DNA from: an uncultured Ruminococcus sp.
GTDB lineage: Bacteria; Bacillota; Clostridia; Oscillospirales; Ruminococcaceae
Direction: 5' to 3'
NCBI GenBank assembly: GCA_949291125.1
Contig: CASEUJ010000014.1
Coordinates: 1-48,186 of the forward strand
Length of the DNA: 48,186 nucleotides
Shown here piece after piece: positions 15,818 to 26,668 of the stretch. The notes beneath the pieces are model-generated. The model saw only the letters and a program-made list of their open reading frames with translations, had not been told where the DNA came from and did no database searches. Position 1 is the first letter of the stretch. Every line of letters starts with the position of its first letter. The translations under genes and the position numbers were made by a program.

Positions 15818-17488
15818 TTACTTTACATCTTCTACCAGATGGTTGAGTGCACTGAGGAAGGCAGAGATAGATGAATTGATGATATCTGAGTGGATACCCA
15901 CACCCAAATAGGTCTTGCCATCCTTTTCAAGTCCCACATAGGACACCGCCTTGGAATCCGAGTGGATCTCCAGGGCATGCTCGGCATAAGTCGTCAGAGC
16001 AAAGTCCATATCCAGATACTTTTTCAGAGTATTGGAAACCGCATCCAGTCTACCATTGCCGGTCATGCTGATGGTCTCAGTCTTACCCTGATAGGCAATC
16101 GTCACCGCCGATTCAATGACGCCGCCGTCCTTCTGGACATAGTGGATCTCTGGCAAAGAGATTGGTGTTTCAATATTGACATAGTGTTTTTGGAAAATGC
16201 GCAGCACCTCATCCGGTGAAAGCTCCTTATGAGCATGATCAGAAACATCCTTAACCAGATAGCCAAAGGACTCCCGCATTTTCGGTGGAATATGATAGCC
16301 AAACTTGGACTCCATCAGATAGCCGATGCCGCCCTTGCCCGACTGACTGTTGATGCGGATGACATCCGTTTCATAGACTCGTCCCACATCCTGGGGATTG
16401 ATCGGCAGATAGGGCACTGTCCAGTGCTTACACTGCTTTTCCTCCCGCCAGTGCAGACCCTTGGCAATGGCATCCTGATGAGAACCGCTGAATGCTGCAA
16501 ACACGAGCTGACCACTATATGGCGAACGTTCGTAAACGTGCATATGTGTCACACGCTCGTACATCTCCACTAACTCCGGCATATTGGAGAAGTCAAGATT
16601 GGGATCTACACCCTGCGAATACATATTCATTGCCAGTGTCACAATGTCCACATTACCGGTGCGTTCGCCGTTGCCAAACAGCGTTCCTTCAATACGGTCG
16701 CCGCCTGCCAATAATCCCAGCTCACTATCTGCCACAGCGCAGCCCCGGTCATTGTGGGGATGAAGAGAGATGACGACATTTTCACGATATTTCAGATGAT
16801 CGTTCATGTATTCGATCTGGTTTGCATAGACGTGCGGCATTGAGTTCTCTACCGTTACCGGCAAATTGATGATCACCGGGCGCTCTGCATTCGGCTTCCA
16901 GACATCCAATACAGCGTTACAAATCTCAAGTGAAAATTCCGGCTCCGTCCCCGTAAAGCTCTCCGGCGAATATTCAAAGCGGAAATTCCCAGGCGTCTTC
17001 TGTCGGCATTCTTCACAATACTGTGCACCGCGCACGGCAATTTCGATGATCTCTTCCTTGCTCTTTTTGAACACCTGTTCACGCTGTGCCACAGAAGTGG
17101 AATTGTAGAGGTGGACAATGGCATGCTTCACGCCCTGAAGCGCCTCGAATGTCTTGGCGATAATGTGTTCACGCGCCTGTGTCAGCACCTGGATCGTCAC
17201 ATCATCCGGGATCATATTCTCCTCGATCAATGTGCGGCAGAACAGATATTCGGTTTCGGATGCCGCCGGGAAACCAACCTCGATCTCCTTAAAGCCGATC
17301 TTCACCAGATATCGGAAAAACGCCAGCTTTTCTTCGAGGCTCATCGGCGTAATGAGTGCTTGATTCCCGTCGCGCAGATCAACGCTGCACCAAACCGGCG
17401 GCTTTTCAATCATAGTCTTCTTTGCCCAGCGCATCGGCGGATTTTCCACAGGATAAAACTGGGGCGTGTAATTTTCAACATGTTGCAT
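15818..17488 (-). CDS. leuA: 2-Isopropylmalate synthase (type 2 LeuA)
   Basis: 556 residues. Condenses acetyl-CoA with 2-oxoisovalerate, the first committed step to leucine. The HMGL-like barrel (about 30-300) starts with DLRDGNQAL, includes ERPVIINLPVTVE and the metal-binding SLHPHNDRG (about 243-251). The C-terminal allosteric LeuA dimer domain runs from about 420 to 557 and ends at HLVEDVK. Length fits the longer type found in actinobacteria and some clostridia. The ATG at 17488 is preceded by AAAGGAAG. Controlled by a leucine T-box and transcribed divergently from the ilvB cluster. Confidence 0.96.
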   Translation of the reverse strand: MQHVENYTPQFYPVENPPMRWAKKTMIEKPPVWCSVDLRDGNQALITPMSLEEKLAFFRYLVKIGFKEIEVGFPAASETEYLFCRTLIEENMIPDDVTIQVLTQAREHIIAKTFEALQGVKHAIVHLYNSTSVAQREQVFKKSKEEIIEIAVRGAQYCEECRQKTPGNFRFEYSPESFTGTEPEFSLEICNAVLDVWKPNAERPVIINLPVTVENSMPHVYANQIEYMNDHLKYRENVVISLHPHNDRGCAVADSELGLLAGGDRIEGTLFGNGERTGNVDIVTLAMNMYSQGVDPNLDFSNMPELVEMYERVTHMHVYERSPYSGQLVFAAFSGSHQDAIAKGLHWREEKQCKHWTVPYLPINPQDVGRVYETDVIRINSQSGKGGIGYLMESKFGYHIPPKMRESFGYLVKDVSDHAHKELSPDEVLRIFQKHYVNIETPISLPEIHYVQKDGGVIESAVTIAYQGKTETISMTGNGRLDAVSNTLKKYLDMDFALTTYAEHALEIHSDSKAVSYVGLEKDGKTYLGVGIHSDIINSSISAFLSALNHLVEDVK

Positions 17489-17538
17489 CAAACATCTTCC
17501 TTTCTGTCACTTCGGACATCCGGCGTGTGTCAGGGCAT

Positions 17539-17842
17539 AAAAAAATCCCTTTCACACAGCCTCAAATTTTTGCTGTATAAAAGAGACGAAGAGAAAAACT
17601 CCGCGGTACCACTCTTTTTGACGCATCACGCGCCCGCTCTGCCGCATCGGCTGAAAATACATCCAGCGAATACGTACCCAGATAACGGTGGGATTCCGGC
17701 AAAGCCTAATAACAGCGTAACCAAACGCCGGTTTCGGCAACGCAGCTCAGGGACGAGTTATCATGAACGTGTCATGACCAGCTTACACCAACCGCCGGCT
17801 CTCTGCACATGACTTGCGTCCTATTGATTCCCCTCAACGCTT
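17539..17842 (-). promoter_or_regulatory. T-box riboswitch of leuA (leucine)
   Basis: The T-box core TGGTACCGCGG is at 17601-17611 (minus strand). The base of stem I pairs GGACG with CGTCC, and next to it lies AACTCGTCC with a likely CTC (Leu) specifier at 17755-17757. A 15-bp terminator (stem arms 17546-17560 and 17572-17586, loop 17561-17571) is followed by TTTTTTT. The 5' arm of the terminator overlaps the 3' side of the antiterminator, as expected. Uncharged tRNA-Leu should permit leuA expression. Confidence 0.93.
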
Positions 17843-17866
17843 TTTGAAATCATTGATAATAGTTTT

Positions 17867-17895
17867 ATTATAGCCTTTTCTTTTGGTTTTGTCAA
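17867..17895 (-). promoter_or_regulatory. leuA promoter
   Basis: TTGACA (17895-17890), 17-bp spacer, TATAAT (17872-17867) on the minus strand: full consensus, directly upstream of the T-box. Confidence 0.88.
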
Positions 17896-18000
17896 GTGCT
17901 TTCCGGAAAATTCTTTTGATATTTTGATTTTTCACACAAGCGTGATTGAAATCGATTTTTATGTGAACAAAAAGTTTTCAGTCTGTAAAAACGAGAACAC

Positions 18001-18034
18001 AGCACTTGCATTTTTGAAAATGAAGTGCTATACT
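18001..18034 (+). promoter_or_regulatory. ilvB promoter with a large dyad
   Basis: TTGCAT (18006-18011), 17-bp spacer, TATACT (18029-18034). A dyad covers the -35 and spacer: AGCACTT-G-CATTTT (18001-18014) against AAAATG-AAGTGCT (18017-18029), perfect apart from one extra G. A repressor bound here would block RNA polymerase. No cognate regulator gene is in the window. Confidence 0.75.
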
Positions 18035-18108
18035 TATACGTAATAACAGAAATATACTGCATGACAACCGCATTTGCGGTGAAAATATCGGAAGAGGGAG
18101 TGTACCAG

Positions 18109-18252
18109 ATGAAGCGCATGGATCAGGCAATGATACAATATATGACAAGCGGCCCGCGAGTCATGGGGCGTTCGCCGCGAGTCATTATGACCCGGGGCAG
18201 ATCCTGTGTGGTACGCACCGTGGTTCCAGAGGGGACGCTTTTGCCTTCGTGA
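18109..18252 (+). CDS. Candidate leader peptide of the ilvB operon
   Basis: 47 residues, starting at an ATG preceded by GAGGGAG and ending at a TGA 6 bases before the terminator stem. Near its end it carries two Val-Val pairs and one Leu-Leu pair (CVVRTVVPEGTLLPS), the branched-chain end products of the operon. Upstream it is rich in Met and Arg and contains a repeated GPRVM/SPRVI segment. Translation rate over the Val/Leu codons could decide between the attenuator and an alternative fold. The peptide is unlikely to have a function after synthesis. The assignment rests on codon content and position. Confidence 0.6.
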   Translation: MKRMDQAMIQYMTSGPRVMGRSPRVIMTRGRSCVVRTVVPEGTLLPS

Positions 18253-18296
18253 TAACGGGGACCTTCGGTGCCGTGCGCCGGAGGTTCTTTATTTAT
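18215..18296 (+). terminator. ilvB operon attenuator with antiterminator arm
   Basis: A 13-bp stem with G-U pairs (18259-18271 with 18275-18287, loop CGT) is followed by TTTATTTAT, 145 bases before ilvB. GCACCGTGGTTCC at 18215-18227, inside the Val codons of the leader ORF, resembles the 3' arm and can pair with the 5' arm (GCACCG with CGGTGC, GG-CC further out). It is a plausible antiterminator. Confidence 0.75.
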
Positions 18297-18442
18297 CCGA
18301 TATTTCTTCCAGAACGGATTCCGAGAAAATCCCGACGCCGGTTTCCATCTTTAGCAGCACAGAGCTGTACCGGGTCGTTGGCTCAAGACAAACGATTTTT
18401 CAAAAAAGATTCTGATATTCTAATAAAAAGGTGAAGTGACAA

Positions 18443-20116
18443 ATGAAATTAAAAGGTGCACAAATTATTGTAGAAACACTGATTGAACAGGGTGCATCCA
18501 CCGTGTTTGGTTATCCGGGGGGGCAGGTTATCGATATCTATGATGCGCTCTACATGGCGCAGGACCGCATCCACCACATTATTACAGCACACGAGCAGGG
18601 CGCATCACACGCTGCTGACGGCTATGCACGTGCCACCGGGAAGGTCGGCGTTGTGATCGCGACTTCCGGACCCGGAGCCACAAATCTGGTCACCGGTATT
18701 GCAACGGCTTATCTCGATTCAATCCCCATGGTAGCGATTACAGGCAATGTTCCCAATTCGCTCATCGGCAGAGACAGTTTTCAGGAAGTGGATATCACCG
18801 GCGTGACCATGCCGATCACCAAGCACAATTTTCTGGTCAAACGGGTAGAAGATCTGGCAGATACCATCCGTGAGGCATTCCGCATCGCAAAATCCGGTAG
18901 ACCGGGACCGGTGCTTGTGGACATTCCGAAAGATGTACAGAATGCACTTTATGAATACACACCGCAGAATGCAGTAAAAAAAGACCCGATTCCGCCCGCA
19001 GACGATGCAGCAATTGAGACAGCGGCAGAAATGATTCGTGTCGCAGAAAAGCCCTATCTCTACATCGGAGGCGGCGTCATCACCGATGGTGCAAGCGAGG
19101 AGATTCAAGCGCTTGCCGACAAGATCGACGCACCAATCGGATGCACCATGATGGGCGTTTGTGCAGTGCCGTATACCAATCCACGCTGGTTGGGGATGGA
19201 GGGCATGCATGGACACTATGCCTCTTCCATTGCACAGAATGAAGCGGATCTAATCATTGCCATCGGCTGTCGTTTTAGTGACAGAGGGACAGGCAATACT
19301 GCAAAATACGCACGCAACGCCAAAATTATTCACATTGACATCGATGCATCGGAGCTTTGCAAAAACATCACCGTTGAGCTCGGTATCACTGGTTCGATCC
19401 GTGAAGTGATAACGAAATTGATTGATACTGTGGAACCCCAATCGCATTCGGTATGGATGGCACGGATTAAGAAACTGGTCGACTATACCCAGGAACTGGA
19501 GAAGCAGGATCCAGAGCAGCTGACACCCTTCACCGCGATCGATGCCATTGCTGAGGTGGCAGATGGCAATACCATCATTGCAACTGACGTCGGACAACAC
19601 CAGATGTGGACGGCACAGCACTATCCGTTTCAAACACCGCGTACCTTCATTTCAAGCGGCGGCCTTGGCACCATGGGCTTTGGTTTGGGCGCTGCAATCG
19701 GTGCGGCAACAGCTACCGGCAAAAAGACAGTTCTCATTACTGGTGACGGCAGCTTTGGCATGAACCTCAATGAATTGGCAACGGCTGTCACCAATCAGAC
19801 ACCGGTTGTCGTATTCATCATGAACAACGGCGTATTGGGGATGGTTCGTCAGTGGCAGACCTTATTCTATCAGAAGCACTATTCCAACACCACTTTGAAT
19901 CGTCAAACAGATTTTGTTAAGCTCGCCGAGGCATTTGGCATGCCGGGATATCGTGCCATGAACCTCACAGAACTGAAAGAAATCCTGCCGAAGGCTTTCG
20001 CTACTTCGGGGCCAGTTCTGATCGACTGCGCCATTGACTGCGATGCATTTGTACTACCGATGCTTCCACCGGGCGGCAGCATTGACGACATCATTGTAGA
20101 TCTGGCAGAAGTATAA
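18443..20116 (+). CDS. ilvB: Acetolactate synthase, large subunit
   Basis: 557 residues. ThDP enzyme making acetolactate/acetohydroxybutyrate, the first common step to Val, Leu and Ile. The N-terminal ThDP-binding domain has FGYPGGQVIDIYDAL and the catalytic glutamate E51 in AHEQGASHAADGYARA. The central FAD-type domain is normal, and the C-terminal domain has the GDGSFGMNLNELATAV...NN thiamine-diphosphate motif (about 434-458). TTSGG-type anabolic features and the adjacent regulatory subunit indicate the biosynthetic, not catabolic, type. The start follows AAAAAGGTGAAGTG. First gene of ilvB-ilvN-ilvC. Confidence 0.96.
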   Translation: MKLKGAQIIVETLIEQGASTVFGYPGGQVIDIYDALYMAQDRIHHIITAHEQGASHAADGYARATGKVGVVIATSGPGATNLVTGIATAYLDSIPMVAITGNVPNSLIGRDSFQEVDITGVTMPITKHNFLVKRVEDLADTIREAFRIAKSGRPGPVLVDIPKDVQNALYEYTPQNAVKKDPIPPADDAAIETAAEMIRVAEKPYLYIGGGVITDGASEEIQALADKIDAPIGCTMMGVCAVPYTNPRWLGMEGMHGHYASSIAQNEADLIIAIGCRFSDRGTGNTAKYARNAKIIHIDIDASELCKNITVELGITGSIREVITKLIDTVEPQSHSVWMARIKKLVDYTQELEKQDPEQLTPFTAIDAIAEVADGNTIIATDVGQHQMWTAQHYPFQTPRTFISSGGLGTMGFGLGAAIGAATATGKKTVLITGDGSFGMNLNELATAVTNQTPVVVFIMNNGVLGMVRQWQTLFYQKHYSNTTLNRQTDFVKLAEAFGMPGYRAMNLTELKEILPKAFATSGPVLIDCAIDCDAFVLPMLPPGGSIDDIIVDLAEV

Positions 20117-20132
20117 AAGGAGGCGTGCAGCT

Positions 20133-20639
20133 ATGGAAAAGATCGAACGCTTTGTCATCTCTGTGCTGGTATCAAACCATTCCGGTGTGCTCTCTCGCGT
20201 ATCCGGCATGTTCACACGGCGTGGATTCAACATTGATACACTCACTGTCGGCGAAACTGAATCGCCGGAGTTTTCCCGCATCACTATTTCTACCCACTGT
20301 GACAAGATGATCTGCAACCAGATCGTCAAGCAGCTGGAAAAAATGTATGATGTCAAAAAAGTAAAAGTCATGGAAAGCGACGAAACCGTCATCCGAGAAC
20401 TGCTACTCATCAAGATCTGCAATGTGGCGGAAAAGCGGCAGGATATTATGTCAGTGGTTGACGTTTTTCGTGCAAAAATCACGGACTATTCGCCGGAGGC
20501 GCTTGTCATTGAGATTCGCGGCGTTTCGTCCAAAATCAACGCTTTTATTGAGCTTCTTGAACCCTATGGTATTCTCGAAATGTGCCGCACGGGTCTGGTT
20601 GCTCTTGAAAGAGGCGGCGCATGCCTGAAAGATGCATAA
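20133..20639 (+). CDS. ilvN: Acetolactate synthase, regulatory small subunit
   Basis: 168 residues. The N-terminal ACT domain (about 4-75) has the motif VSNHSGVLSRVSGMFTRRGFNIDTLTVG... in two adjoining stretches, typical of valine-sensing IlvN/IlvH. The C-terminal domain (about 85-160) is complete (DVFRAKI, LVIEIRG, GLVALERG). It should stimulate IlvB and make it valine-sensitive. AAAAGGAGG precedes the ATG, 16 bases after ilvB. Confidence 0.95.
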   Translation: MEKIERFVISVLVSNHSGVLSRVSGMFTRRGFNIDTLTVGETESPEFSRITISTHCDKMICNQIVKQLEKMYDVKKVKVMESDETVIRELLLIKICNVAEKRQDIMSVVDVFRAKITDYSPEALVIEIRGVSSKINAFIELLEPYGILEMCRTGLVALERGGACLKDA

Positions 20640-21752
<1,113 letters not shown>

Positions 21753-21798
21753 GTTGCACCATTTCCCTGCTATATGGGATAGCGTAACCAAAAACTTT

Positions 21799-21835
21799 AC
21801 TGCTTTCCTGATAGTGTATCAGGAAAGCAGTTTTT
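21799..21835 (+). terminator. Terminator between ilvC and ilvD
   Basis: A perfect 15-bp stem (21799-21813 with 21817-21831, loop GTG) followed by TTTT. It lies 47 bases after ilvC and about 55 before ilvD, so it splits the cluster into ilvBNC and ilvD-leuCD unless it is partly read through. I see no strong promoter between it and ilvD. Confidence 0.88.
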
Positions 21836-21887
21836 GTAGAAGCCCCCCTCTTACGACAATGTGAAAGATTTTACAATAATGAGGTAA

Positions 21888-23561
21888 ATGCAAATGAATG
21901 GTAATTTTTATTGTGACGGCGTGGATAAAGCGCCACAGCGTTCCCTGTTCAACGCACTGGGTATGACAAAGGAAGAGATGCAGCGTCCGCTGGTGGGCAT
22001 TGTTTCTTCTTACAATGAAATTGTGCCGGGACACATGAATATTGATAAAATTGTAGAGGCCGTCAAAATGGGCGTTGCGATGGCTGGCGGCACACCGGTG
22101 GTATTCCCGGCGATTGCAGTCTGTGACGGTATCGCCATGGGGCATGTCGGCATGAAGTATTCGCTGGTAACACGCGACCTGATCGCCGATTCTACTGAAT
22201 GCATGGCGCTAGCACACCACTTTGATGCGCTGGTTATGATCCCGAACTGTGATAAAAACGTGCCGGGACTTTTGATGGCGGCGGCAAGAATCAATGTGCC
22301 CACTGTTTTTGTCAGCGGCGGCCCGATGTTGGCAGGTCATGTCAAAGGCAGCAAGACGAGCCTTTCGAGCATGTTCGAAGCAGTCGGTTCGTATACAGCC
22401 GGCAAATTCACGCGTGAAGATGTGGAAGAATTCGAAAACAAAGCATGCCCGACCTGTGGTTCTTGTTCGGGCATGTATACAGCGAACTCCATGAACTGCC
22501 TGACCGAAGTATTGGGCATGGGACTGAAGGGCAACGGCACGATTCCAGCTGTATATTCTGAACGACTCAAGCTGGCAAAACACGCAGGCATGGCAGTCAT
22601 GGACATGTACCGCAAGAACATTCGTCCGAGAGATATCATGACGGCTGAGGCATTTGAAAATGCTCTGACTGCCGACATGGCGCTGGGATGCTCGACAAAC
22701 AGCATGCTCCACCTGCCGGCAATTGCAAACGAATGCGGTATCAAGATCGACCTCGATATGATCAACGAGATTAGTGGCAGAACACCGAACATCTGTCACT
22801 TAGCGCCGGCTGGTCATGCGTATATGGAAGACTTAAACGAAGCCGGCGGCATTTACGCAGTCCTCAACGAACTGACGAAGAAGAATCTGATTCACACAGA
22901 CGTTATGACTGTCACTGGCAAGACGCTGGGCGAAAACATTCGTGGCTGCATTAACAAGAATCCGGAGATCATCCGTCCAATTGATCAGCCGTATAGCGAA
23001 ACCGGCGGTATCGCTGTCCTCAAAGGCAACTTGGCACCGGACAGATGTGTTGTCAAGCGCAGCGCCGTTGCACCGGAAATGCTCGTGCACAAGGGCCCGG
23101 CAAAGGTTTTCAACAGCGAAGAAGAGGCAATCGCTGCCATCCGGGGCGGCAAGATCGTGAAGGGTGATGTGGTCGTCATCCGCTATGAGGGTCCGGCAGG
23201 CGGGCCAGGTATGCGCGAGATGCTTTCACCGACATCGGCAATCGCTGGTATGGGACTGGACAAGGATGTGGCGCTGATCACCGACGGTCGCTTCTCCGGC
23301 GCAACGCGCGGTGCGGCGATTGGTCACGTTTCACCAGAGGCAGTCAACGGCGGCACCATTGCCTATGTGCAGGACGGCGACATGATTTCGATTGATATCC
23401 CGAACCATTCCATTACACTTGAAGTTTCCGACGAAGAACTGGCAGAGCGCAAAAAAACCACTAAACTTTTGGTAAAAGAAAATCTCACCGGTTATCTGAA
23501 ACGCTATGCGAAGATGGTTTCGTCGGCAGACAAGGGCGCGATTATCAATCGGATGGATTAA
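21888..23561 (+). CDS. ilvD: Dihydroxy-acid dehydratase
   Basis: 557 residues. Fe-S dehydratase giving the 2-oxo acids of Val and Ile. Cluster-ligand cysteines are visible in [15 protein letters not shown] and in [19 protein letters not shown] (about 186-204). PSYNE-like [12 protein letters not shown] and the C-terminal [19 protein letters not shown] are also present. Two ATGs lie two codons apart (21888 and 21894) after GAGGT; the second has better spacing. Downstream of a strong terminator, so expression from read-through or a weak promoter is implied. Confidence 0.96.
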   Translation: MQMNGNFYCDGVDKAPQRSLFNALGMTKEEMQRPLVGIVSSYNEIVPGHMNIDKIVEAVKMGVAMAGGTPVVFPAIAVCDGIAMGHVGMKYSLVTRDLIADSTECMALAHHFDALVMIPNCDKNVPGLLMAAARINVPTVFVSGGPMLAGHVKGSKTSLSSMFEAVGSYTAGKFTREDVEEFENKACPTCGSCSGMYTANSMNCLTEVLGMGLKGNGTIPAVYSERLKLAKHAGMAVMDMYRKNIRPRDIMTAEAFENALTADMALGCSTNSMLHLPAIANECGIKIDLDMINEISGRTPNICHLAPAGHAYMEDLNEAGGIYAVLNELTKKNLIHTDVMTVTGKTLGENIRGCINKNPEIIRPIDQPYSETGGIAVLKGNLAPDRCVVKRSAVAPEMLVHKGPAKVFNSEEEAIAAIRGGKIVKGDVVVIRYEGPAGGPGMREMLSPTSAIAGMGLDKDVALITDGRFSGATRGAAIGHVSPEAVNGGTIAYVQDGDMISIDIPNHSITLEVSDEELAERKKTTKLLVKENLTGYLKRYAKMVSSADKGAIINRMD

Positions 23562-23608
23562 AACCTTTGCGTGATCAATATCTAATTTTATAAGGAGGAA
23601 TTCTACCC

Positions 23609-24877
23609 ATGGGTATGACAATGACACAAAAGATCCTTGCCGCACATGCCGGATTGGATCATGTGGAAGCCGGGCAGCTCATCCTGGTGAACTTAGACCG
23701 GGTTCTCGGCAACGACATCACTTCTCCGGTTGCCATCCGGGAATTCAACAAATTGGGCATGAAAAATGTATTTGACAAAGAAAAGGTGACCATGGTCATG
23801 GATCACTTTGCTCCGAATAAGGACATCAAGGCTGCTACGCAGTGCAAAATGTGCCGCGACTTCTGCGGTGAACATGATATCACACACTTCTATGATGTAG
23901 GACAGATGGGCATTGAACATGCCCTGCTTCCAGAAAAAGGTCTGGTGGTTTCCGGCGATGTCGTGATTGGCGCAGACTCTCACACCTGCACGTATGGCGC
24001 ACTGGGTGCATTCTCGACCGGTGTCGGCTCAACGGATATGGCATGCGGTATGGCAATCGGGAAAGCATGGTTCAAGGTACCATCGGCGATCAAGTTTGTC
24101 CTCAAGGGCAAGCTAAATCCCTATATCTCCGGCAAAGACGTGATCCTGCACATCATTGGCAAAATCGGCGTCGACGGCGCACTCTATCGCTCCATGGAAT
24201 TTACCGGGCCAGGCGTAGCTTCTCTGACCATGAGCGACCGTCTCACCATGACCAACATGGCGATCGAAGCTGGCGCAAAGAATGGCATCTTCGAAGTAGA
24301 CGACCAAACTCTGGCCTTTGTAGCAGAGCACAGCGACCGCAAGCCGGTGGTCTACAAAGCAGACGAAGATGCAGTATATGATGAAGTGATCGAGATCGAC
24401 CTCTCAGAGATCAAATCTACCGTTGCATTTCCCCATCTGCCGGGCAACACACGTACCATTGACGAAGTGGGCGATATCAAGATCGACCAGGTGGTGATCG
24501 GTTCCTGCACCAATGGATTCTACAAGGATATCGAGGAAGCGGCATCAATCATCCGAGGCAAAAAGGTGGCAAAGAACGTCCGCGTCATCATCATCCCAGC
24601 AACACAGGCCATCTATCTCAAGGCCATGGAAAACGGTCTATTGAAGGACTTTATTGAGGCAGGCTGTGTTGTTTCAACTCCGACCTGCGGGCCGTGTCTT
24701 GGTGGACATATGGGCATTTTAGCTGCCGGCGAACGCGCCGTTTCCACCACCAACCGCAACTTTGTGGGCAGAATGGGGCATCCGGAATCGGAAGTATACT
24801 TAGCAAGTCCGGCGGTTGCTGCAGCAAGCGCCATCGCCGGTAAGATCGTTTCTCCGAGGGAGGTAGTAAAAGCATGA
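23609..24877 (+). CDS. leuC: 3-Isopropylmalate dehydratase, large subunit
   Basis: 422 residues, the shorter bacterial/archaeal LeuC type. Forms an aconitase-like enzyme with LeuD. [4Fe-4S] ligands are visible in VIGSCTNG and in [13 protein letters not shown], with [21 protein letters not shown] upstream read as two conserved stretches. AAGGAGG before the first ATG (23609) sets the start; two more in-frame ATGs follow closely. The stop overlaps leuD by 4 bases (ATGA). Confidence 0.96.
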   Translation: MGMTMTQKILAAHAGLDHVEAGQLILVNLDRVLGNDITSPVAIREFNKLGMKNVFDKEKVTMVMDHFAPNKDIKAATQCKMCRDFCGEHDITHFYDVGQMGIEHALLPEKGLVVSGDVVIGADSHTCTYGALGAFSTGVGSTDMACGMAIGKAWFKVPSAIKFVLKGKLNPYISGKDVILHIIGKIGVDGALYRSMEFTGPGVASLTMSDRLTMTNMAIEAGAKNGIFEVDDQTLAFVAEHSDRKPVVYKADEDAVYDEVIEIDLSEIKSTVAFPHLPGNTRTIDEVGDIKIDQVVIGSCTNGFYKDIEEAASIIRGKKVAKNVRVIIIPATQAIYLKAMENGLLKDFIEAGCVVSTPTCGPCLGGHMGILAAGERAVSTTNRNFVGRMGHPESEVYLASPAVAAASAIAGKIVSPREVVKA

Positions 24878-25368
24878 AACTAAACGGAACTGTGATCAAA
24901 TACGGCGACAACGTGGATACAGACGTCATCATTCCGGCGCGTTATCTGAATACAATCGATAAAAAAGAACTCGCCTCCCACTGCATGGAGGATCTGGACA
25001 CTACCTTCACCAGCCGTGTCAAGCCTGGTGATATTATGGTTGGCGGCGAAAACTTTGGCTGTGGCTCGTCGCGTGAGCATGCGCCCATCGCCATTAAAGA
25101 AAGCGGCATAGCGCTGGTCATTGCAAAGAGCTTCGCCCGGATCTTCTACCGCAACTCCATCAACATCGGTCTTGCTATCGTAGAGTGCCCGGAGGCAGTG
25201 GATGCAATCCATGAAGGCGACACCGTCGAAGCTGACCTCGACAACGGCATCATCCGGGATGTGACAAATGGCAAAGAATTCCATGTGGCACCCTTCCCGG
25301 CGTTTATTCAGACAATCATTGCCAACGGTGGACTGATTGAGTCGATTAAGAATGGGGCAGTGAAGTGA
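24874..25368 (+). CDS. leuD: 3-Isopropylmalate dehydratase, small subunit
   Basis: 164 residues. Swivelling domain that completes the isopropylmalate isomerase. Characteristic [12 protein letters not shown] and [15 protein letters not shown] (about 55-69) are intact. Overlaps leuC by 4 bases and ends the cluster before a terminator. leuB (isopropylmalate dehydrogenase), normally the next step, is not in the window. Confidence 0.96.
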   Translation: MKLNGTVIKYGDNVDTDVIIPARYLNTIDKKELASHCMEDLDTTFTSRVKPGDIMVGGENFGCGSSREHAPIAIKESGIALVIAKSFARIFYRNSINIGLAIVECPEAVDAIHEGDTVEADLDNGIIRDVTNGKEFHVAPFPAFIQTIIANGGLIESIKNGAVK

Positions 25369-25408
25369 GAAGTCTTCTGCATATAATTACCAATTAGTAT
25401 CTGATACA

Positions 25409-25440
25409 GCGCGGTTGAAGTGAGTTCAGCCGCGCTTTTA
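25409..25440 (+). terminator. leuD terminator
   Basis: GCGCGGTTGAA / TTCAGCCGCGC, an 11-bp stem with one T-G pair, followed by TTTTA, 40 bases after leuD. Confidence 0.85.
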
Positions 25441-25547
25441 GTCACAATATTCTGATCAACACAATTGCAAAAAATTATCATCTATTTTCGTGTAGTTATC
25501 AATTCCTGACAATTCCCTTTTTAGTTTATAAAGGAGACTAACAAAAT

Positions 25548-26381
25548 ATGAATTCATATGATCTAAAAAATCGCTTAATGTATATCATAGCATTCGCCGT
25601 AATGTCTATATTACCTGCTTGTAGTGCTGATGTGGATCAGCCACTTAAAACATACCAATATCAAAGTAATGAAGCTGTGTTTGAGATAGACATAGAAAAA
25701 ATGGAAATTTATGACGATATGGTACATATTACATTTGAGAATGATTCATTATCAAGTGTTGAATATGTAAATTGCTATGGAAAAGATTTTTCAATAATAG
25801 AAGAAAAACCTGCGATTGAATTTCAAGATAATGTTCTCACCATTAAGACTGAGAAAGGAACACAGATCAGTGGTCTTTCAGTGCATAAAAATTCAGATAT
25901 TTATTTTAATGTAAGATACTTGGATTCGGATACCTATGCTATCCTGGTATATTCTTTTACAGATGATTTGGGCTATGAAGTTCATGGCGATGCAGATTCT
26001 TACTATACGCACGAAGAAAAAAGAGAACAGCAGGCGCTAGCAGAGTTACAAGTAGAGGAAGATGCATATGCATATAATTATGTTATGGGCATCTGGGAGA
26101 ACAAAAGTGGAACCATTCGATTAGAGTTCGTTCATACAAAAGAGGAAAGGGAGTACTATGTCTATGAGAAGATAGAAAATCAATGGATATTGTATCAGAC
26201 AGTTCCAGTAGGGGGTATTAGCGGTCGAAATGCTTCGGATGGATTTGAATTAGAATTATATGATAATCCAAACTGGGGGACAACTTATTCTTTCCTAATA
26301 TATGACGATCATTCCAAAATGCGAAGTGATTATTTTAGCGATTATTTTCCCGGGGATACATTCACCAGAGTAGAAGAGTAA
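25548..26381 (+). CDS. AT-rich lipoprotein, unknown function
   Basis: 277 residues. N-terminal signal with lipobox SILPAC (Cys25), so it is probably exported and lipid-anchored. The mature part is acidic and tyrosine-rich with alternating strands; no known domain recognised. AAAGGAG precedes the ATG. Base composition and codon use (AT-rich third positions) differ clearly from leuD before and hslO after, which suggests recent acquisition. It stands alone between the leuD terminator and the hslO promoter. Confidence 0.75.
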   Translation: MNSYDLKNRLMYIIAFAVMSILPACSADVDQPLKTYQYQSNEAVFEIDIEKMEIYDDMVHITFENDSLSSVEYVNCYGKDFSIIEEKPAIEFQDNVLTIKTEKGTQISGLSVHKNSDIYFNVRYLDSDTYAILVYSFTDDLGYEVHGDADSYYTHEEKREQQALAELQVEEDAYAYNYVMGIWENKSGTIRLEFVHTKEEREYYVYEKIENQWILYQTVPVGGISGRNASDGFELELYDNPNWGTTYSFLIYDDHSKMRSDYFSDYFPGDTFTRVEE

Positions 26382-26567
26382 GTTTCGTCGGTAATATAAG
26401 AGCTTGAATCATATCCACAAAAGAAAATGGTACCATTTTTAGATCATTTGTTGAATTACTTTTTTCAGTAATGCCTTCCATTTGCAGCCTTTTTCTATCA
26501 TATACAGTAAAGCACAACGAAATTATTGAACCGTATTTGTAAAGTCCACTTCCACTTTTCGCATTAC
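26382..26567. other. AT-rich intergenic stretch with a perfect palindrome
   Basis: No convincing gene. AAAATGGTACCATTTT at 26424-26439 is a perfect 16-base palindrome 43 bases after the lipoprotein stop. A small hairpin (ATTAC...GTAAT, near 26455-26472) follows. They may serve as a weak terminator for the lipoprotein gene or a binding site. Confidence 0.4.
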
Positions 26568-26596
26568 TTGACGTCCCCAAAAAATCATGTTATAAT
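26568..26596 (+). promoter_or_regulatory. hslO promoter
   Basis: TTGACG (26568-26573), 17-bp spacer, TATAAT (26591-26596). A GTGC...GCAC / TGGG...CCCA hairpin (about 26606-26631) lies in the 5' leader before AAAGGAAATG. Confidence 0.8.
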
Positions 26597-26668
26597 AGAA
26601 TAAATCGTGCTGGGCTCTTCACCCCAGCGCACCTCATCTCCAAAACGAAAGGAAATGATCACTCTACT

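Noticed and set aside
17111-17812. Long plus-strand frame opposite leuA and the T-box
   Set aside because: Antisense to a certain gene and to a structured RNA; no start signals.
26362-26580. Minus-strand 72-codon frame between the lipoprotein and hslO
   Set aside because: No ribosome site, low complexity, overlaps the hslO promoter and the end of the lipoprotein gene.
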